In this document: piece after piece, positions 32,238 through 42,722 of the stretch
How positions within the stretch are numbered: the first letter of the stretch is position 1
Layout of the letters: each line of letters begins with the position of its first letter
From: Argyresthia goedartella
Taxonomy: Eukaryota > Arthropoda > Insecta > Lepidoptera > Argyresthiidae
Direction of reading: 5' to 3'
Length of the DNA: 64,000 nucleotides
Assembly: GCA_949825045.1 (NCBI GenBank)
Contig: OX463820.1
Coordinates: forward strand, 11,854,501-11,918,500
Notes under the pieces: generated by a model
The model's database searches: none
Told to the model about the DNA's origin: nothing
Seen by the model: only the letters and a program-made list of their open reading frames with translations
Position numbers and translations under genes: made by a program

Positions 32238-33309
32238 ACATAATCACCTAGATTAGGAAAATTGGTGCGAAATATGTTGAAAAGTGGGATTTTCCTCGAA
32301 AATCTTTAAAGGCCCCTAACTCGAAAACGGTAAATTTTCGGGTAGAGTGTTTCATAGTAACAATGGTTGGTTTTGATCCGTGCTAGCATCTCCCAACGTA
32401 TGAACTACTACCGCTTCGGAAAGTGTTATGTCAGCAGGGAAGATGCAGCGCAAGAAACTCGTACACTGCAACACGGCCTACTTTTATTTTATTAATTAAC
32501 CTATCACATGCTTTATGACATAATGATTTTTGAACAATGCCTTTAAATTTCTTCTCTGACAAATTTAATATCTCTTCTGCTATTTTGTTTTAGTATTTTA
32601 TACTTAGAACCACAAATTAATTTCGAACTTTAGCTAGTCTCTAAGGTTGGTCAATTTTATTTCCGCTTCTTATATTATTTTCTTTGTGCTTGTCAACATT
32701 TTTGGTGAAGCTATTTATGTTCTTCCTAACGTACGTATTTTTTACATAAATATATTGAGACGGTGCAGTCATAATGCTAAGTTCTTTGAACAGTTCCCTA
32801 AGGGAGTCACGACTGCGGAGGTTATAAAAACCCTTTTTTGTAGAACAAAATTGAGTCAATATCAGCAGCTCGGCCCCATAGCAAAATTCCATAGGACTTA
32901 ATGCTGAGGAAATACTACTAACTATAATAATAAAAATATATTATTAGGCCATAGATTACTTAACCTAACCTTTCCTAACTACTTCTGCTCACATAAAGTG
33001 CCTCTTCAATGTCCTCTGGAGCTGTCGTTTCTTCCGTTTTATCATTTCCAATGTCAGACAGATTTGGTGACAGTTTTGTTTTATGGTACGCCAAACTTGG
33101 TGTAAATCATCAACATCATTAAGTTTATGCTGTGGATTTTTGGAGCCGACTAGAATTACACTTATTCGATTTTTTTGTGATTATGCATTCACAAGTAAAA
33201 ATGTGTTAAACTGCTTACTTACTGATCATAGAGGAGATTTCCATTCCCAGTCTAAGCCTGATCTATCACTTTATAGGTCTACTAGCAGCGAAACCCGGCG
33301 TTGCTCGGG
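32238..33309. repeat. Right arm of giant inverted repeat, outer part
   Basis: Mirror of 25631-26700, ending gttgctcggg at 33309. It carries the mirrored LINE fragments (32895-32610 and about 33080-33240 on the opposite strand to the left arm's copies). Confidence 0.85.
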
Positions 33310-33870
33310 TTGAAATACATCGCATGCTTAATGGTATATAAATATTTATGGATCAACTTTTTAACGTAGATAATATAGATTTTTATCTAAGATATTGAGA
33401 GCCTTACCCCCGGTTTCTTGGGCGCTGATCAACATTAACAATTTGGTTAAACTGATTAGAGTCAATCACGTTCCGATATTATTCGAAATAGGGGCACGTG
33501 ATAGGCTTAGTTCAGCTGAACCAATTTGTGAACCTCGATCATCGCTCAGGAAATCGGCCCTTAGTCGACCATTAAACATGCGGTGTATACAAAGAATAAC
33601 AAATTAATTAACTGATTGAAATAATTGTAAGTTAAAATAAGAAATACATTAGTACATCTAAAAGTTATTTTTTATTTACACAATTATATATTATATTAAA
33701 CATATGTTCACTGTCAATTTCAATTGATCTTCACTCGACTGCAAACACGATCAAACTGACGAAAAGTTACTGAATTTCGATTTATATACCATAATACATC
33801 GACATTTCTAGTACCAGAATATTCAAGATTATTATCAACAATGACAGCTTGTCCTTTATTTTTTAATGTT
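33310..33870. other. Gene-free stretch
   Basis: No gene recognised. A minus-strand frame at 33938-33720 (TLKNKGQAVIVDNNLEYSG...) is open for 72 codons, but I do not recognise it. Confidence 0.35.
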
Positions 33871-33878
33871 TTCGATCG

Positions 33879-34236
33879 TTCTAGAATGTTGCAGAACACA
33901 AAATTATTCCCGTTAATGACAGACCACCACCATAACATTTCTTAATAATAGTAGATCGTTCTAGAATATTCTGGAATATTTGGACAAAATCTAGAAAATT
34001 CTAGAAATATTTGATAATTAATTGCGGATATTTGGAACTTTCCGGATCATTCCAGATATTTTTAGAACTTTCTGGAAGATTCCATATCGATTTTAACAGT
34101 TGCACACAATTTGGAACTTTCTAGATCATTCCAGAAATTTTTAGAACCTTCTAGAACATTCTAGATCGATTGTAACAGTTGCACACATTCTGAAGTTTTC
34201 TGGATCATTTCAGAAATCTTTAGAACTTTCCAAAAG
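33879..34236. promoter_or_regulatory. Array of heat-shock-element-like motifs on a ~79-bp tandem repeat
   Basis: Contiguous nGAAnnTTCn pentamers, the binding pattern of heat-shock factor, occur at 33879-33896 (one unit imperfect), 33959-33976 (TTCTAGAATATTCTGGAA, four perfect units), 33994-34006 (three), 34065-34082 (four), 34114-34136 (four of five) and 34144-34161 (four). 34032-34236 is a degenerate tandem repeat of about 79 bp, 2.5 copies, with a cagttgcacaca linker. A tatatatat stretch follows at 34261-34270. Function is inferred from motif only; such sequences could be satellite DNA that happens to match. Confidence 0.55.
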
Positions 34237-34520
34237 GTGTCATAAGTTAGGAAAGGATAGATATATATATTTTCAGTTTTTCGCCACCCACAACCACCCA
34301 CCGCGACCAAACTCCCTTACTTTCAGCAGGAGACCAAGGGGTATTTGCCACCACAACGGGAAGATGATGGTGATAGAGAAAACTGTGTCTTTATGTACGC
34401 TTATTAGCATTTTACATAGTCAGGTCATAAGTTCTGTCACATGTGCAATATGAAATAATTTAGACATGTTTATTATGTATGTAAACATTTATATAGCAAA
34501 ATGAACTTAATAAAACATAG

Positions 34521-35012
34521 TGTTAAATTCCACGCCTCAACCGACAGGGCGTGGAATCTTGGTAGGGTTGTTTTTCATTGGAATGTCACAAAGCAGTACT
34601 GACCTTGACGCCGTGGACCGGCATTCGAAAGCTCAATTCGAGGCAGGAATACGGGATGAGGAACACCAGGGTAGGGGGTGAGGGGAGTCGAATCTTACTC
34701 TCGTCGCAGCCCGCTGCTGTCGCCGTCGTGATGCTTGCCGACACAAGGGTCGCTATCCGAACGCGACGAATTGATCACCGAATCACTTCAACCTTTCAAA
34801 GCACGAAGCACTCACTCCGATGACGTGAAATCTACTTATTTCCCGACGATTGTTCCGTGATTATTATAATTAACATTCAGCCAAGCTTCCCGATGCTGGC
34901 GCCGAATTTTTCCCATGTGCAAAAGTTAACCTCTAACTCGTCATTTTGTTTCTATACAAGTGACAGCTAGGTCTAGGACAAAAGGTGCGTTCCGAAGCAT
35001 AAATATTAAACA
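34521..35012. mobile_element. Solo LTR, copy 2 (492 bp)
   Basis: Starts TGTTAAATTCC, ends ATTAAACA, and is flanked by the perfect direct repeat catag (34516-34520, 35013-35017). It shares its termini and several internal blocks with the solo LTR at 27-598 and is shorter by about 80 bp. It interrupts the untranslated 3' flank of the mariner. Confidence 0.85.
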
Positions 35013-35021
35013 CATAGATTC

Positions 35022-35400
35022 TTATGGTAATAAAGTATATTCAAAATGAGCCCCGCGATTTTGAATACAGGCCTTTATTCTGCGTGGCCAGTCGTCTATC
35101 GCAGCACGAACAAGGTCCATGTCAATATCGGCGGCTGCCTTAATCAAGGATGCCTTGAGTGACTCCAAATCAGGATGAGGCTTTGAGCAGGCCTTTTCCT
35201 CCAAGTGTTGCCATATCTTGTAATCTAACGGACTCAAATCTGGACTGGAGGAGGGCCAGTCTTCGTGCCGGATGAAGTCGATTTCACGCGCCGCCAGCCA
35301 GTCTTGTGTGCTTTTCGCTCTATGAGCTGGCGCAGAATCTTGTTGGAATACCCAGTGCCTGTTATTAAACATGGTATGAGAAACAGGTTCCACAAGGTTC
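35022..35400 (-). pseudogene. mariner transposase, C-terminal half
   Basis: Reads KNLVEPVSHTMFNN, FQQDSAPAHRAKSTQDWLA, EDWPSSSPDLSPLDYKIWQHL, then a helical C-terminus to FEYTLLP. The second catalytic Asp (QQD) and the third (PLD) are separated by 37 residues, the DD37D spacing of the maT group. The frame is open to its natural end near the inverted repeat. It is severed at 35400 by the BEL element, whose other side carries the N-terminal half. Confidence 0.85.
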
Positions 35401-35405
35401 TTGAT

Positions 35406-35960
35406 GTTCGATTCCAAATCGATATTCGATCGATGGTTTCTGAACGGTCATTTTAATTTGACGTTAGCTGTCAATCTGGCAGTTTTGTCAACTGACAGAC
35501 GAAGACGAAAATAAACCAAGCTCGCAATGAAAACACGTATTGATTAGCTTGTTGAAATTAAATCACTGGGCATCTGGAATGTATTCGGGATTCCCTCAGG
35601 ATTGTTAATGTAGCTGAGTGTGCCGTTGTCTCTCGAACCAGATTCGGATTTTCGTGCCCGATTAGTATTTACCACGTAGAAACATAACCTGTGTTGGACC
35701 ACTGTGCACATTGACGCTGGCCCGCCAGTCATACCTGGTTGGCTGAAGAACCTGTCTACCAAGAAGAGCCTAGGGCGCGTCCGGGCCTTGCAGAGAGACA
35801 GGAGGTTGACGGGACCGAAGCACAGACCAGGTTAGATCTACCCCACATAACTTTAGCTCGGTGAAACGCCGACGTTCATCACTTCTTGGCACCTGATCGT
35901 CACGCTACCTCGTAGCTCATGGGCCCCTACGAGGTCATTAGGTGCTGAGAAGCCTGAACA
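35406..35960 (+). repeat. 5' LTR of BEL copy 1 (555 bp)
   Basis: Begins TGTTCGATTCC and ends CCTGAACA. The partner at 42157-42717 carries an extra agagt near 42395 and about six point differences. It contains aaaataaacc and the ccctacgaggtcattaggtg end that recurs in copy 2. Confidence 0.9.
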
Positions 35961-36544
35961 TTTTGGTAGCAGAGCGTGGTTTCCTGAGATTTGCAGCCGT
36001 CAAGGGCTCCAGGAAAGCACGACTTGGGACTACCAATCTGTAGATATCTAGGCGGTTAGGTAACTTGTTGTTCCTATATCCACATAGATTGGTAGTATTT
36101 GTAAGCTATAAGTCTATTGCTGGTAGTAGACAGACAGATATTACAGTTTTCCCTAAATGACCAGTTGTACTGAGATGTGACTCAGAATAGTAGGTACTCA
36201 ATGGTATTGAATGAATGTTTTGGTTAACATAGGTAGTTACATCTATTGATAGCAGGATATTACATTGTTTTCAGTTTATTGTGCAAGTGCAAGTGTATGG
36301 CAATTTATAACTTGAACTTTTGTCTGTGTGTGTTGTAATAATAAAGGGAAACTAACTTGTTATTTACAGGATTAGAATATTGTGAAGTGTAGCATAATTT
36401 ATATATATATAAAACTCGGTTCCTATTGTTTAAGGAAAACAACATTATTTAAGTTATGGTTTGGGGTTCCCTCGTTTGGGTTATAAACTGAAGGGTCCAA
36501 TAAAATTGAGTTACTGCAAATTGTGAGTAAATATCGTTCCGATC
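35961..36544 (+). other. 5' leader of BEL copy 1
   Basis: Non-coding leader between the LTR and Gag, mirrored by 57000-56435 in copy 2. It starts with ttttggtagcagagcgtgg, the likely primer-binding region; I could not assign the tRNA. Confidence 0.65.
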
Positions 36545-38234
36545 ATGTCGTTATCTGAAATCCAGAAGGGTGTTTCTAAGGAACTCAGATGGTTTTCCTC
36601 CGCACACGGTCTGATAGACCGTTTAGATAGGCATGATGTGGTATTTGAGCGGTCTATGGACGTTAAGGAACGTTACAATAGGGTGCTCGAATTGTCCGCG
36701 CAGGCGGAATCAGTTGATGGTTGTGCACCTGACAGGCTGTCACGGTTGATAGGAGATGTCGACCAATGTATGGAGATGGCAGCTGCTATCACGCAGAAGG
36801 CTGCGGACATACGTAGACAGCGCGAGTCCAGCCATGGTGGTGACATTGAAGCACCTCTGCCGCATCAGGGATCGGGGACCAGGTTACCTGCGATAGCTAT
36901 GCCTACCTTCATCAATCTGTTCGACAGTTTGGTGCACTTGCGATCGGACATTACCAAGTCTGTCAAGATGGCTCAGCTGGTGGCAGCATTGAGGAGTGAG
37001 CCTAGGGAGCTGGTCGCTCATTTGACAGTTACGGAGGGCAACTATGAGACGGCCAGGCAATTGTTGGTCAGACGTTACCACAACAAACGGAGGTTGGCCG
37101 ATGCCCAACTGAACCGTTTGTTTAGCATCCCGGTTGTGAACAAGGTCGGGGCCATACAGACGGAGGTTTTGAACCCATTGTTGTCCGTCACCAAGGCTCT
37201 AGAGAATCTTGGACTTCCGGTTGGTGAATGGTCGTACTTACTGTTGTACATTGTACTTACCCGCCTACCCGCTGACGTGCAGACTCGTTTCGAACAGTCT
37301 CACGGGAGGTCGGCCGAGGACCTGCCCGCCTTCTCCGACTTGGTCGGATTTTAGGAAGAGGAGTCTCGACGGGCAGAGAATTTGACAGGGGTTGACGGTC
37401 ACCCATCCTTCGGAGCCACAGAGAGCTGCCGGGAGCGCTGTGAGTAGGGGCCCTCCGACGAGGAAGGACCGCACCAACCGGCAGTCATATGGGACTGTGA
37501 GTGCATTGACCCCACATAGTGAGACCTGCCCATGTTGTAGGCAAATTGGCCATGCTGTGGCCAATTGCAATAAGTTCGGGGAACTTAGAGTTCAGGGACG
37601 GCGCCAGATGGCCAAGCAGCGGGGCTGGTGTTTCCTGTGCCTCGGGCCACACATGGCTAGGGACTGCACGCGCACACAAATGTGCGGATATTGTGGTGGG
37701 GCCCACAAAAATTTGTTGTGCATGAACCGGTCCGGCCAACAGCCACCACAGGGCCGTACCCAGGGTGACACGGCAAGGGGCCCTGAGAATTCGTTTGCGA
37801 CTCGGAGCGCAACTCAGGGGCCAACGTCCCCACGTGCACAGGGCAGTACTAGGGTGCAAGGCCGCACTCAGGGTCATCACATGGGGGGCCCTGAGTTTTC
37901 GGTTGTGACTCAGCATCCGACTCAGCGGGACATTGGGTGCGTTGAGCAGGCCGTAACGGGCGGGTGGCATGGGACACCTTCGAGCTATGCGGGTGCAGTT
38001 CGGACGCCGCCTCAGTTGTCGCCCCGCTCGTCGCCTCGTCCTCGTCGGTCGCATGTGATGTCCCCCCCGCTCATGGAGCGGCCACGGTTGAATTCACGCC
38101 CACTCCCCTTCGGGGGGCGTCGTAGGGTGGCAATGGAACCGGCGCGTTGGCCATTTGTACAATGGGACCCTCTGGCGTATAGCTGCCTACCTGATCGGTT
38201 ACAGGCAGATTGGGGCCCCGGGGGCCCTCGCTAG
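36545..38234 (+). pseudogene. BEL/Pao Gag, copy 1
   Basis: Particle protein. It starts MSLSEIQKGVSKELRWF (ATG at 36545) with a helical N-terminus, then a capsid-like region (VRRYHNKRRLADAQL, LPVGEWSYLLLYIVLTRLP). Three zinc knuckles follow at about 37527-37725: CPCCRQIGHAVANC, CFLCLGPHMARDC and CGYCGGAHKNLLC. A Gln/Gly/Pro-rich tail carries one TQGHHMGGPEFSVVTQHP unit. Compared with copy 2 it has a 30-bp in-frame deletion near 36911, a TAG at 37352-37354 and a 4-bp insertion near 37386. The Gag frame ends in TAG at 38232-38234, and Pol continues in the same frame. Confidence 0.85.
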
Positions 38235-38276
38235 GAATTTGCGGCTCAACAATTTGTTGCCCCCCAACCGGAGACG

Positions 38277-41200
38277 GTGGTGTTACCGATCGCCTCTGTG
38301 CTTGTTTGGGATTTGGCGGGCAACCCAACATACGTTCGCGCCCTATTAGATTCTGGAGCTCAGGGCTGCATTGTATCGAATGATTTAGCAAAATGGTTGG
38401 GCCTCAAGGTAAATAGGTATAATAAATCAATACGGGGCGTGGGGAATGTTACGATTACGAATGTAGTTGGTCAATCGGTGATCACGTTCTCTCCACGTTA
38501 TGACATTTTGACAAAAACATCCGTGCAAGCTTTAGTAATGACGCATGTCATGGGCAGACACCCCTTGGTGAAGTTGAATCCGGCCGTTCGATTCCTGACA
38601 TCAGGACTCAAGTTGGCGGATCCCGATTTTGACACTCCAGCCCCGGTCGACCTGCTACTGGGAGCAGACGTTCTGGGTAGGTTTCTGTTGTCGGATCGGC
38701 GAGTTCTTCAGCCGGACGGGTTGATTGCTGTGGATACTAAGTTTGGTCACGTGATCATGGGTCCGGCATTGCCAATGGTTAGGCCTGCCGAGTCAGATGG
38801 CATACTTATTGGCTCAGCGTTGTCAGACGCTATCCAACGTTTCTGGGAGATAGAGGAACCTCCCACCGTTCGTCGAGTCGACGCAGACGAAGAAGAGTGC
38901 GAGTTGTTTTACCAGAATAGTACTGGTCGCCTTCGTTCTGGTCGTTTTGTAACTCGACTGCCTTTCAGGGCCGATCGACCGCCACTAGGAGAATCTAGGA
39001 AGATGGCTGAGACGAGATTGATGTCGATGGAGCGTAGGATGTCAAGGGACGCCGTATTTAAACAAAAATACGTCGATTTCATGAGGGAGTATGAGTCGTT
39101 AGGACACATGTCGGTATCGGGTGTGGACTGGATATCTGAGGATCATTGTTTCCTTCCACACCATGCCGTCCTGCGAACCCCTACCGGCAAGATTCGAGTT
39201 TTTTTTGATGGGTCAGCACCTACCTCGAACGGGATGTCCCTGAATCAGTGTCTACATTCGGGACCCAAGTTGAGTCGTGATATTTCGGATATTCTCACGA
39301 GCTTTCGGAGACACCAGATTGTATTTGTCGCAGACATTCGGATGATGTTTAGGCAAACGGTAATTCATCCGGCTGACAGAAGGTATCAGTTGATACTTTG
39401 GCGTGAGTCCACGGCCGAGCCAGTCCAGGTCTATGAGTTAAACACGAACACGTATGGGTTACGGTCTAGCCCGCATTTGGCGATGCGTACCCAGCGGGAG
39501 TTGGCGTCGCGTGACCGTGTGAGCTATCCTAGAGCCGCCGCTATCCTGGAGCAAGATTTGTACGTCGATGACGTCTGCACAGGGACAGCCAGTGTAGAGG
39601 AAGCTCTGGACCGACGTGACGAGCTCATTCAATTGCTGGAACGAGGCGGCTATGAACTATGCAAGTGGATGTCCAACTCCCCTGAGTTGATGGCTGGTCT
39701 CCCAGATGAGTTTCAACAAGACCCGCACATTTTTGAGAATCCTGACAACCCTAACATGTTGTCAGTGCTTGGAATTCAGTACCGGCCCGTCCATGATGAG
39801 GTTACCTATCGGGTGGTTTTAGAAACACCGAAGGCCTGGACGAAGCGGTCAGTACTGTCAACGATTGCGAGAACGTTCGACCCGAATGGATGGATTTCTC
39901 CAGTCACCTTTGCTCTCAAATGTTTTATGCAAGGGCTATGGGCGGCTCAGTTGACCTGGGACACCCACCTCTCAGGTGATTTGTTGACTGATTGGACGCG
40001 AATGTTCACCTCGCTATCGGACATAAATAATGTATCGCTGCCGAGGAAATTGGTCCCTGCTGGGGATTACAGGGCAACCCTTCACGGGTTTTGTGATGCC
40101 TCTGAACGAGGGTTTGCGGCAGCGGTTTATTTGCGAACCGTCACCTCCACCGGGGAGGTCGACGTGCGTTTGGTTTTGGCAAAAAGCAAGGTAGCGCCTA
40201 TTCGGACAAGGATGACGATTCCAAAACTGGAACTGTCCGGGGCTGCTCTTTTGACCAAACTTTTGAATCACACTCTAACAGTGTTGCGTGGGTCAGTGGT
40301 TTTGGAGGATACGGTGTACGCTTGGACGGACAGCCAGATTGTTTTGTGCTGGCTGAAGGCTTCGGTCCATAACTTAGAGGTTTTTGTTGCGAACCGTGTC
40401 TCCCAGATTGTGTCGTCTGAGGTCCCACTGACCTGGAGACATGTACCAGGAGAATTGAACCCGTCTGATTGTGCATCCAGGGGATGTCAGGCTCCTGAAC
40501 TCGTTAGACACCATTTGTGGTGGGGACCACCCTGGCTTGCCAAGAGAGAATCGGACTGGCCCCACAGCCATGTAGTAGTATCTTCGGATCATGGCCCCAG
40601 AGCGGCCGTGCATGTTACCCAGAAGGCTGAGGACCCTGACGCCGGGTTTCTACTGGACCGGTATAGCTCACTTGACAAGTTGATAAACGTGTCCACTTGG
40701 ATTAGGAGATTCGCTCGAAATTGTCGTACTCCGCGCGATCAGCGAACGTTGAACCCTATTCTGACTCCGGCAGAGCGAAACGAGTCGCTGTTGAATTTGG
40801 TCCGGTTGGTACAGTCCTCGAAGTTTGGGACAGAATTGGAGATTATACGAAGTGGACGTTCGAAATTGAAGGGAGCCGTCGCGCGCTTCTACCCCTTTGT
40901 TGATTCGACCGGGTTACTTCGGGTAGGAGGAAGATTGCGCAATGCGAATCTGTCGTATTCGGCTCGTCACCCACTTCTGCTCCCCAAGGGGGGACAGTTA
41001 GTTGAATTGCTGGTGACTGATCGTCATATTAAAAACGCGCATGTCGGCTGTAACGCGTTGTTGGCCACGCTCCAGCGGGAGTGTTGGATCTTATCTGCCC
41101 GCCGTGCCATACGGAACATCGTGTTTCGGTGCATGCCTTGTTATCGACTTAAGGCTGCCACGATGCAACCTCTCATGGGGGACTTGCCCCCTGATCGTGT

Positions 41201-41288
41201 GAATGAGGTCAGACCGTTTTCAGGTGTTGGTACGGATTTTTCAGGACCGTTTATGGTGAAGAGTTCACGATTGCGTACCGCTAAGTAA
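38277..41288 (+). CDS. BEL/Pao Pol, copy 1 (protease, RT, RNase H, integrase N-part)
   Basis: 1003-codon open frame, in the same frame as Gag across the TAG at 38232. Domains by residue: aspartic protease LLDSGAQGCIVS (~25), a DUF1758-like region, RT with FDGSAPTSNGMSLNQCL (~306), FVADIRMMFRQ and YGLRSSPHLAM, catalytic YVDDVCTG (~427), RNase H with LHGFCDASERGFAAAVYL (~601), KLELSGAALL and AWTDSQIVLCWL (~681), integrase zinc-binding H...H...C..C (~905-955) and catalytic Asp in GTDFSGPF (~984). It ends at a TAA (41286-41288) inside the integrase, so the frame is not functional as it stands. The first codon given is a non-ATG; translation would come from Gag-Pol readthrough. The equivalent in copy 2 is very similar. 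Confidence 0.9.
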   Translation: MVLPIASVLVWDLAGNPTYVRALLDSGAQGCIVSNDLAKWLGLKVNRYNKSIRGVGNVTITNVVGQSVITFSPRYDILTKTSVQALVMTHVMGRHPLVKLNPAVRFLTSGLKLADPDFDTPAPVDLLLGADVLGRFLLSDRRVLQPDGLIAVDTKFGHVIMGPALPMVRPAESDGILIGSALSDAIQRFWEIEEPPTVRRVDADEEECELFYQNSTGRLRSGRFVTRLPFRADRPPLGESRKMAETRLMSMERRMSRDAVFKQKYVDFMREYESLGHMSVSGVDWISEDHCFLPHHAVLRTPTGKIRVFFDGSAPTSNGMSLNQCLHSGPKLSRDISDILTSFRRHQIVFVADIRMMFRQTVIHPADRRYQLILWRESTAEPVQVYELNTNTYGLRSSPHLAMRTQRELASRDRVSYPRAAAILEQDLYVDDVCTGTASVEEALDRRDELIQLLERGGYELCKWMSNSPELMAGLPDEFQQDPHIFENPDNPNMLSVLGIQYRPVHDEVTYRVVLETPKAWTKRSVLSTIARTFDPNGWISPVTFALKCFMQGLWAAQLTWDTHLSGDLLTDWTRMFTSLSDINNVSLPRKLVPAGDYRATLHGFCDASERGFAAAVYLRTVTSTGEVDVRLVLAKSKVAPIRTRMTIPKLELSGAALLTKLLNHTLTVLRGSVVLEDTVYAWTDSQIVLCWLKASVHNLEVFVANRVSQIVSSEVPLTWRHVPGELNPSDCASRGCQAPELVRHHLWWGPPWLAKRESDWPHSHVVVSSDHGPRAAVHVTQKAEDPDAGFLLDRYSSLDKLINVSTWIRRFARNCRTPRDQRTLNPILTPAERNESLLNLVRLVQSSKFGTELEIIRSGRSKLKGAVARFYPFVDSTGLLRVGGRLRNANLSYSARHPLLLPKGGQLVELLVTDRHIKNAHVGCNALLATLQRECWILSARRAIRNIVFRCMPCYRLKAATMQPLMGDLPPDRVNEVRPFSGVGTDFSGPFMVKSSRLRTAK

Positions 41289-42123
41289 TACAAGGCATAC
41301 CTATGTGTGTTTGTTTGTTTATCCACCAAGGCGGTACATCTCGAGCTCGTTGCTGATCTCTCGACAGAGGCTTTCATTGCTTGTTTTGATAGGTTTGTTT
41401 CTCGAAGGGGACTTCCAACTTTGATCCGCTCTGATAACGGCACTAACTACATCGGTGCGGAACGATACTTACGAGAGATAGTCAACTTTTTGAATGTAAA
41501 TAAAGTGGATATTGGAACGGCCCTCTCCCGTCGGGGTATACAGTGGACCATCTTCTCACCGATTTGCCCCCACTGGGGTGGGATTTTTGAGGCCGTAGTT
41601 AAGTCAGCTTAGACGCACTTAGGGCGTATAGTAGGTCAGACCGCGCTGACTTTTGAGGAGCTCGCGATATTGTTTTGTAAGATCGAGGCCGTTCTCAATT
41701 CGCGACCGTTGTGTCCGCTCAGCTCGGATCCAAATGACCTGGAGGCTCTGACCCCAGGCCATTTCTTGATAGGACAGCCACTTAACGCGTTGCCCGAGCA
41801 CTCCTTCGAGGGAGTGAAATTGTATCGGTTGTCAAGGTATCAGATGTTGCAGCAGTTTACTCAGAATTTCTGGAAGCGTTGGTCGCTCGAGTATCTGCAT
41901 ATCTTACAACAGCGCCTTAAGTGGACTGACAAAACTAGCCCCCCAGTGTTGGTGACCTCGTTCTGGTTAAGGATGCTAACCTACCGCCACTACGTTGGCG
42001 CAGGGGGCGCATTGTTAACTTATTCCCTGGCAAGGACGGGACCCCCTGGTCTGCAGAGGTTCTAGTAGGAGGCTCGGTTCTAAAACGAGCGGTAGCAACG
42101 TTGTCTCGGCTGCCCGTAGATTA
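41289..42123 (+). pseudogene. BEL/Pao integrase C-terminal part, copy 1
   Basis: Continues the integrase after the stop at 41286: CLSTKAVHLELVADLST, then SDNGTNYIGAERYL with the second catalytic Asp, and HWGGIFEAVVKS with the catalytic Glu, then a TAG at 41610-41612, then EAVLNSRPLCPLSSDPNDLEALTP and GHFLIGQPLN. A frameshift near 41940-41950 separates this from the C-terminal barrel (VGDLVLVKDANLPP in another frame), which would end near 42123. Part of the same original Pol. Confidence 0.85.
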
Positions 42124-42156
42124 GGGGACAGGTGGGTGCCTGTCCGGGCGGGTGAT

Positions 42157-42717
42157 TGTTCGATTCCAAATCGATATTCGATCGATGGTTTCTGAACGGT
42201 CATTTTAATTTGACGTTAGCTGTCAATCTGGCAGTTTTGACAACTGACAGACGAAGACGAAAATAAACCAAGCTCGCAATGAAAACGCGTATTGATTAGC
42301 TTGTTGAAATTAAATCACTGGGCATCTGGAATGTATTCGGGATTCCCTCAGGATTGTTAATGTAGCTGAGTGTGCCGTTGTCTCTCGAACCAGATAGAGT
42401 TCGGATTTTCGTGCCCGATTCGTATTTACCACGTAGAAACATAACCTGTGTTGGACCACTGTGCACATTGACGCTGGCCCGCCAGTCATACCTGGTTGGC
42501 TGAAGAACCTGTCTACCAAGAAGAGCCTAGGGCGCGCCCGGGTCTTGCAGAGAGACAGCAGGTTGACGGGACCGAAGCACAGACCAGGTTAGATCTACCC
42601 CACATAACTTTAGCTCGGTGAAACGCCGACGTTCATCACTTCTTGGCACCTGATCGTCACGCTACCTCGTAGCTCATGGGCCCCTACGAGGTCATTAGGT
42701 GCTGAGAAGCCTGAACA
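42157..42717 (+). repeat. 3' LTR of BEL copy 1 (561 bp)
   Basis: Same termini as the 5' LTR, followed by the TSD cttga at 42718-42722 and then the mariner transposase N-terminal half. Confidence 0.9.
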
Positions 42718-42722
42718 CTTGA

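Larger units (their letters stand above)
35406..42717 (+). mobile_element. BEL/Pao LTR retrotransposon, copy 1 (full length, inactive)
   Basis: LTRs at 35406-35960 and 42157-42717, TSD cttga (35401-35405 and 42718-42722). A tggtagcagagcg segment directly after the left LTR is where the primer-binding site should be. Gag and Pol are on the plus strand. The LTRs differ by about six substitutions and one small indel, implying a fairly recent insertion. The element lies inside the mariner transposase gene. Confidence 0.9.

Noticed and set aside
33720..33938. Minus-strand frame directly beside the HSE-like array as its target gene
   Set aside because: 72 codons with no recognisable domain, and its start overlaps the motif array; too little support.
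37485..38054. Long minus-strand frame opposite BEL Gag (189 codons, mirrored at 54880-55473)
   Set aside because: Exact antisense of the zinc-knuckle region; present in both copies only because Gag is conserved.
36545..42123. Reading BEL copy 1 as an active element because its LTRs are nearly identical
   Set aside because: Gag and Pol contain at least three extra stops and two frameshifts, plus a Gag deletion relative to copy 2.
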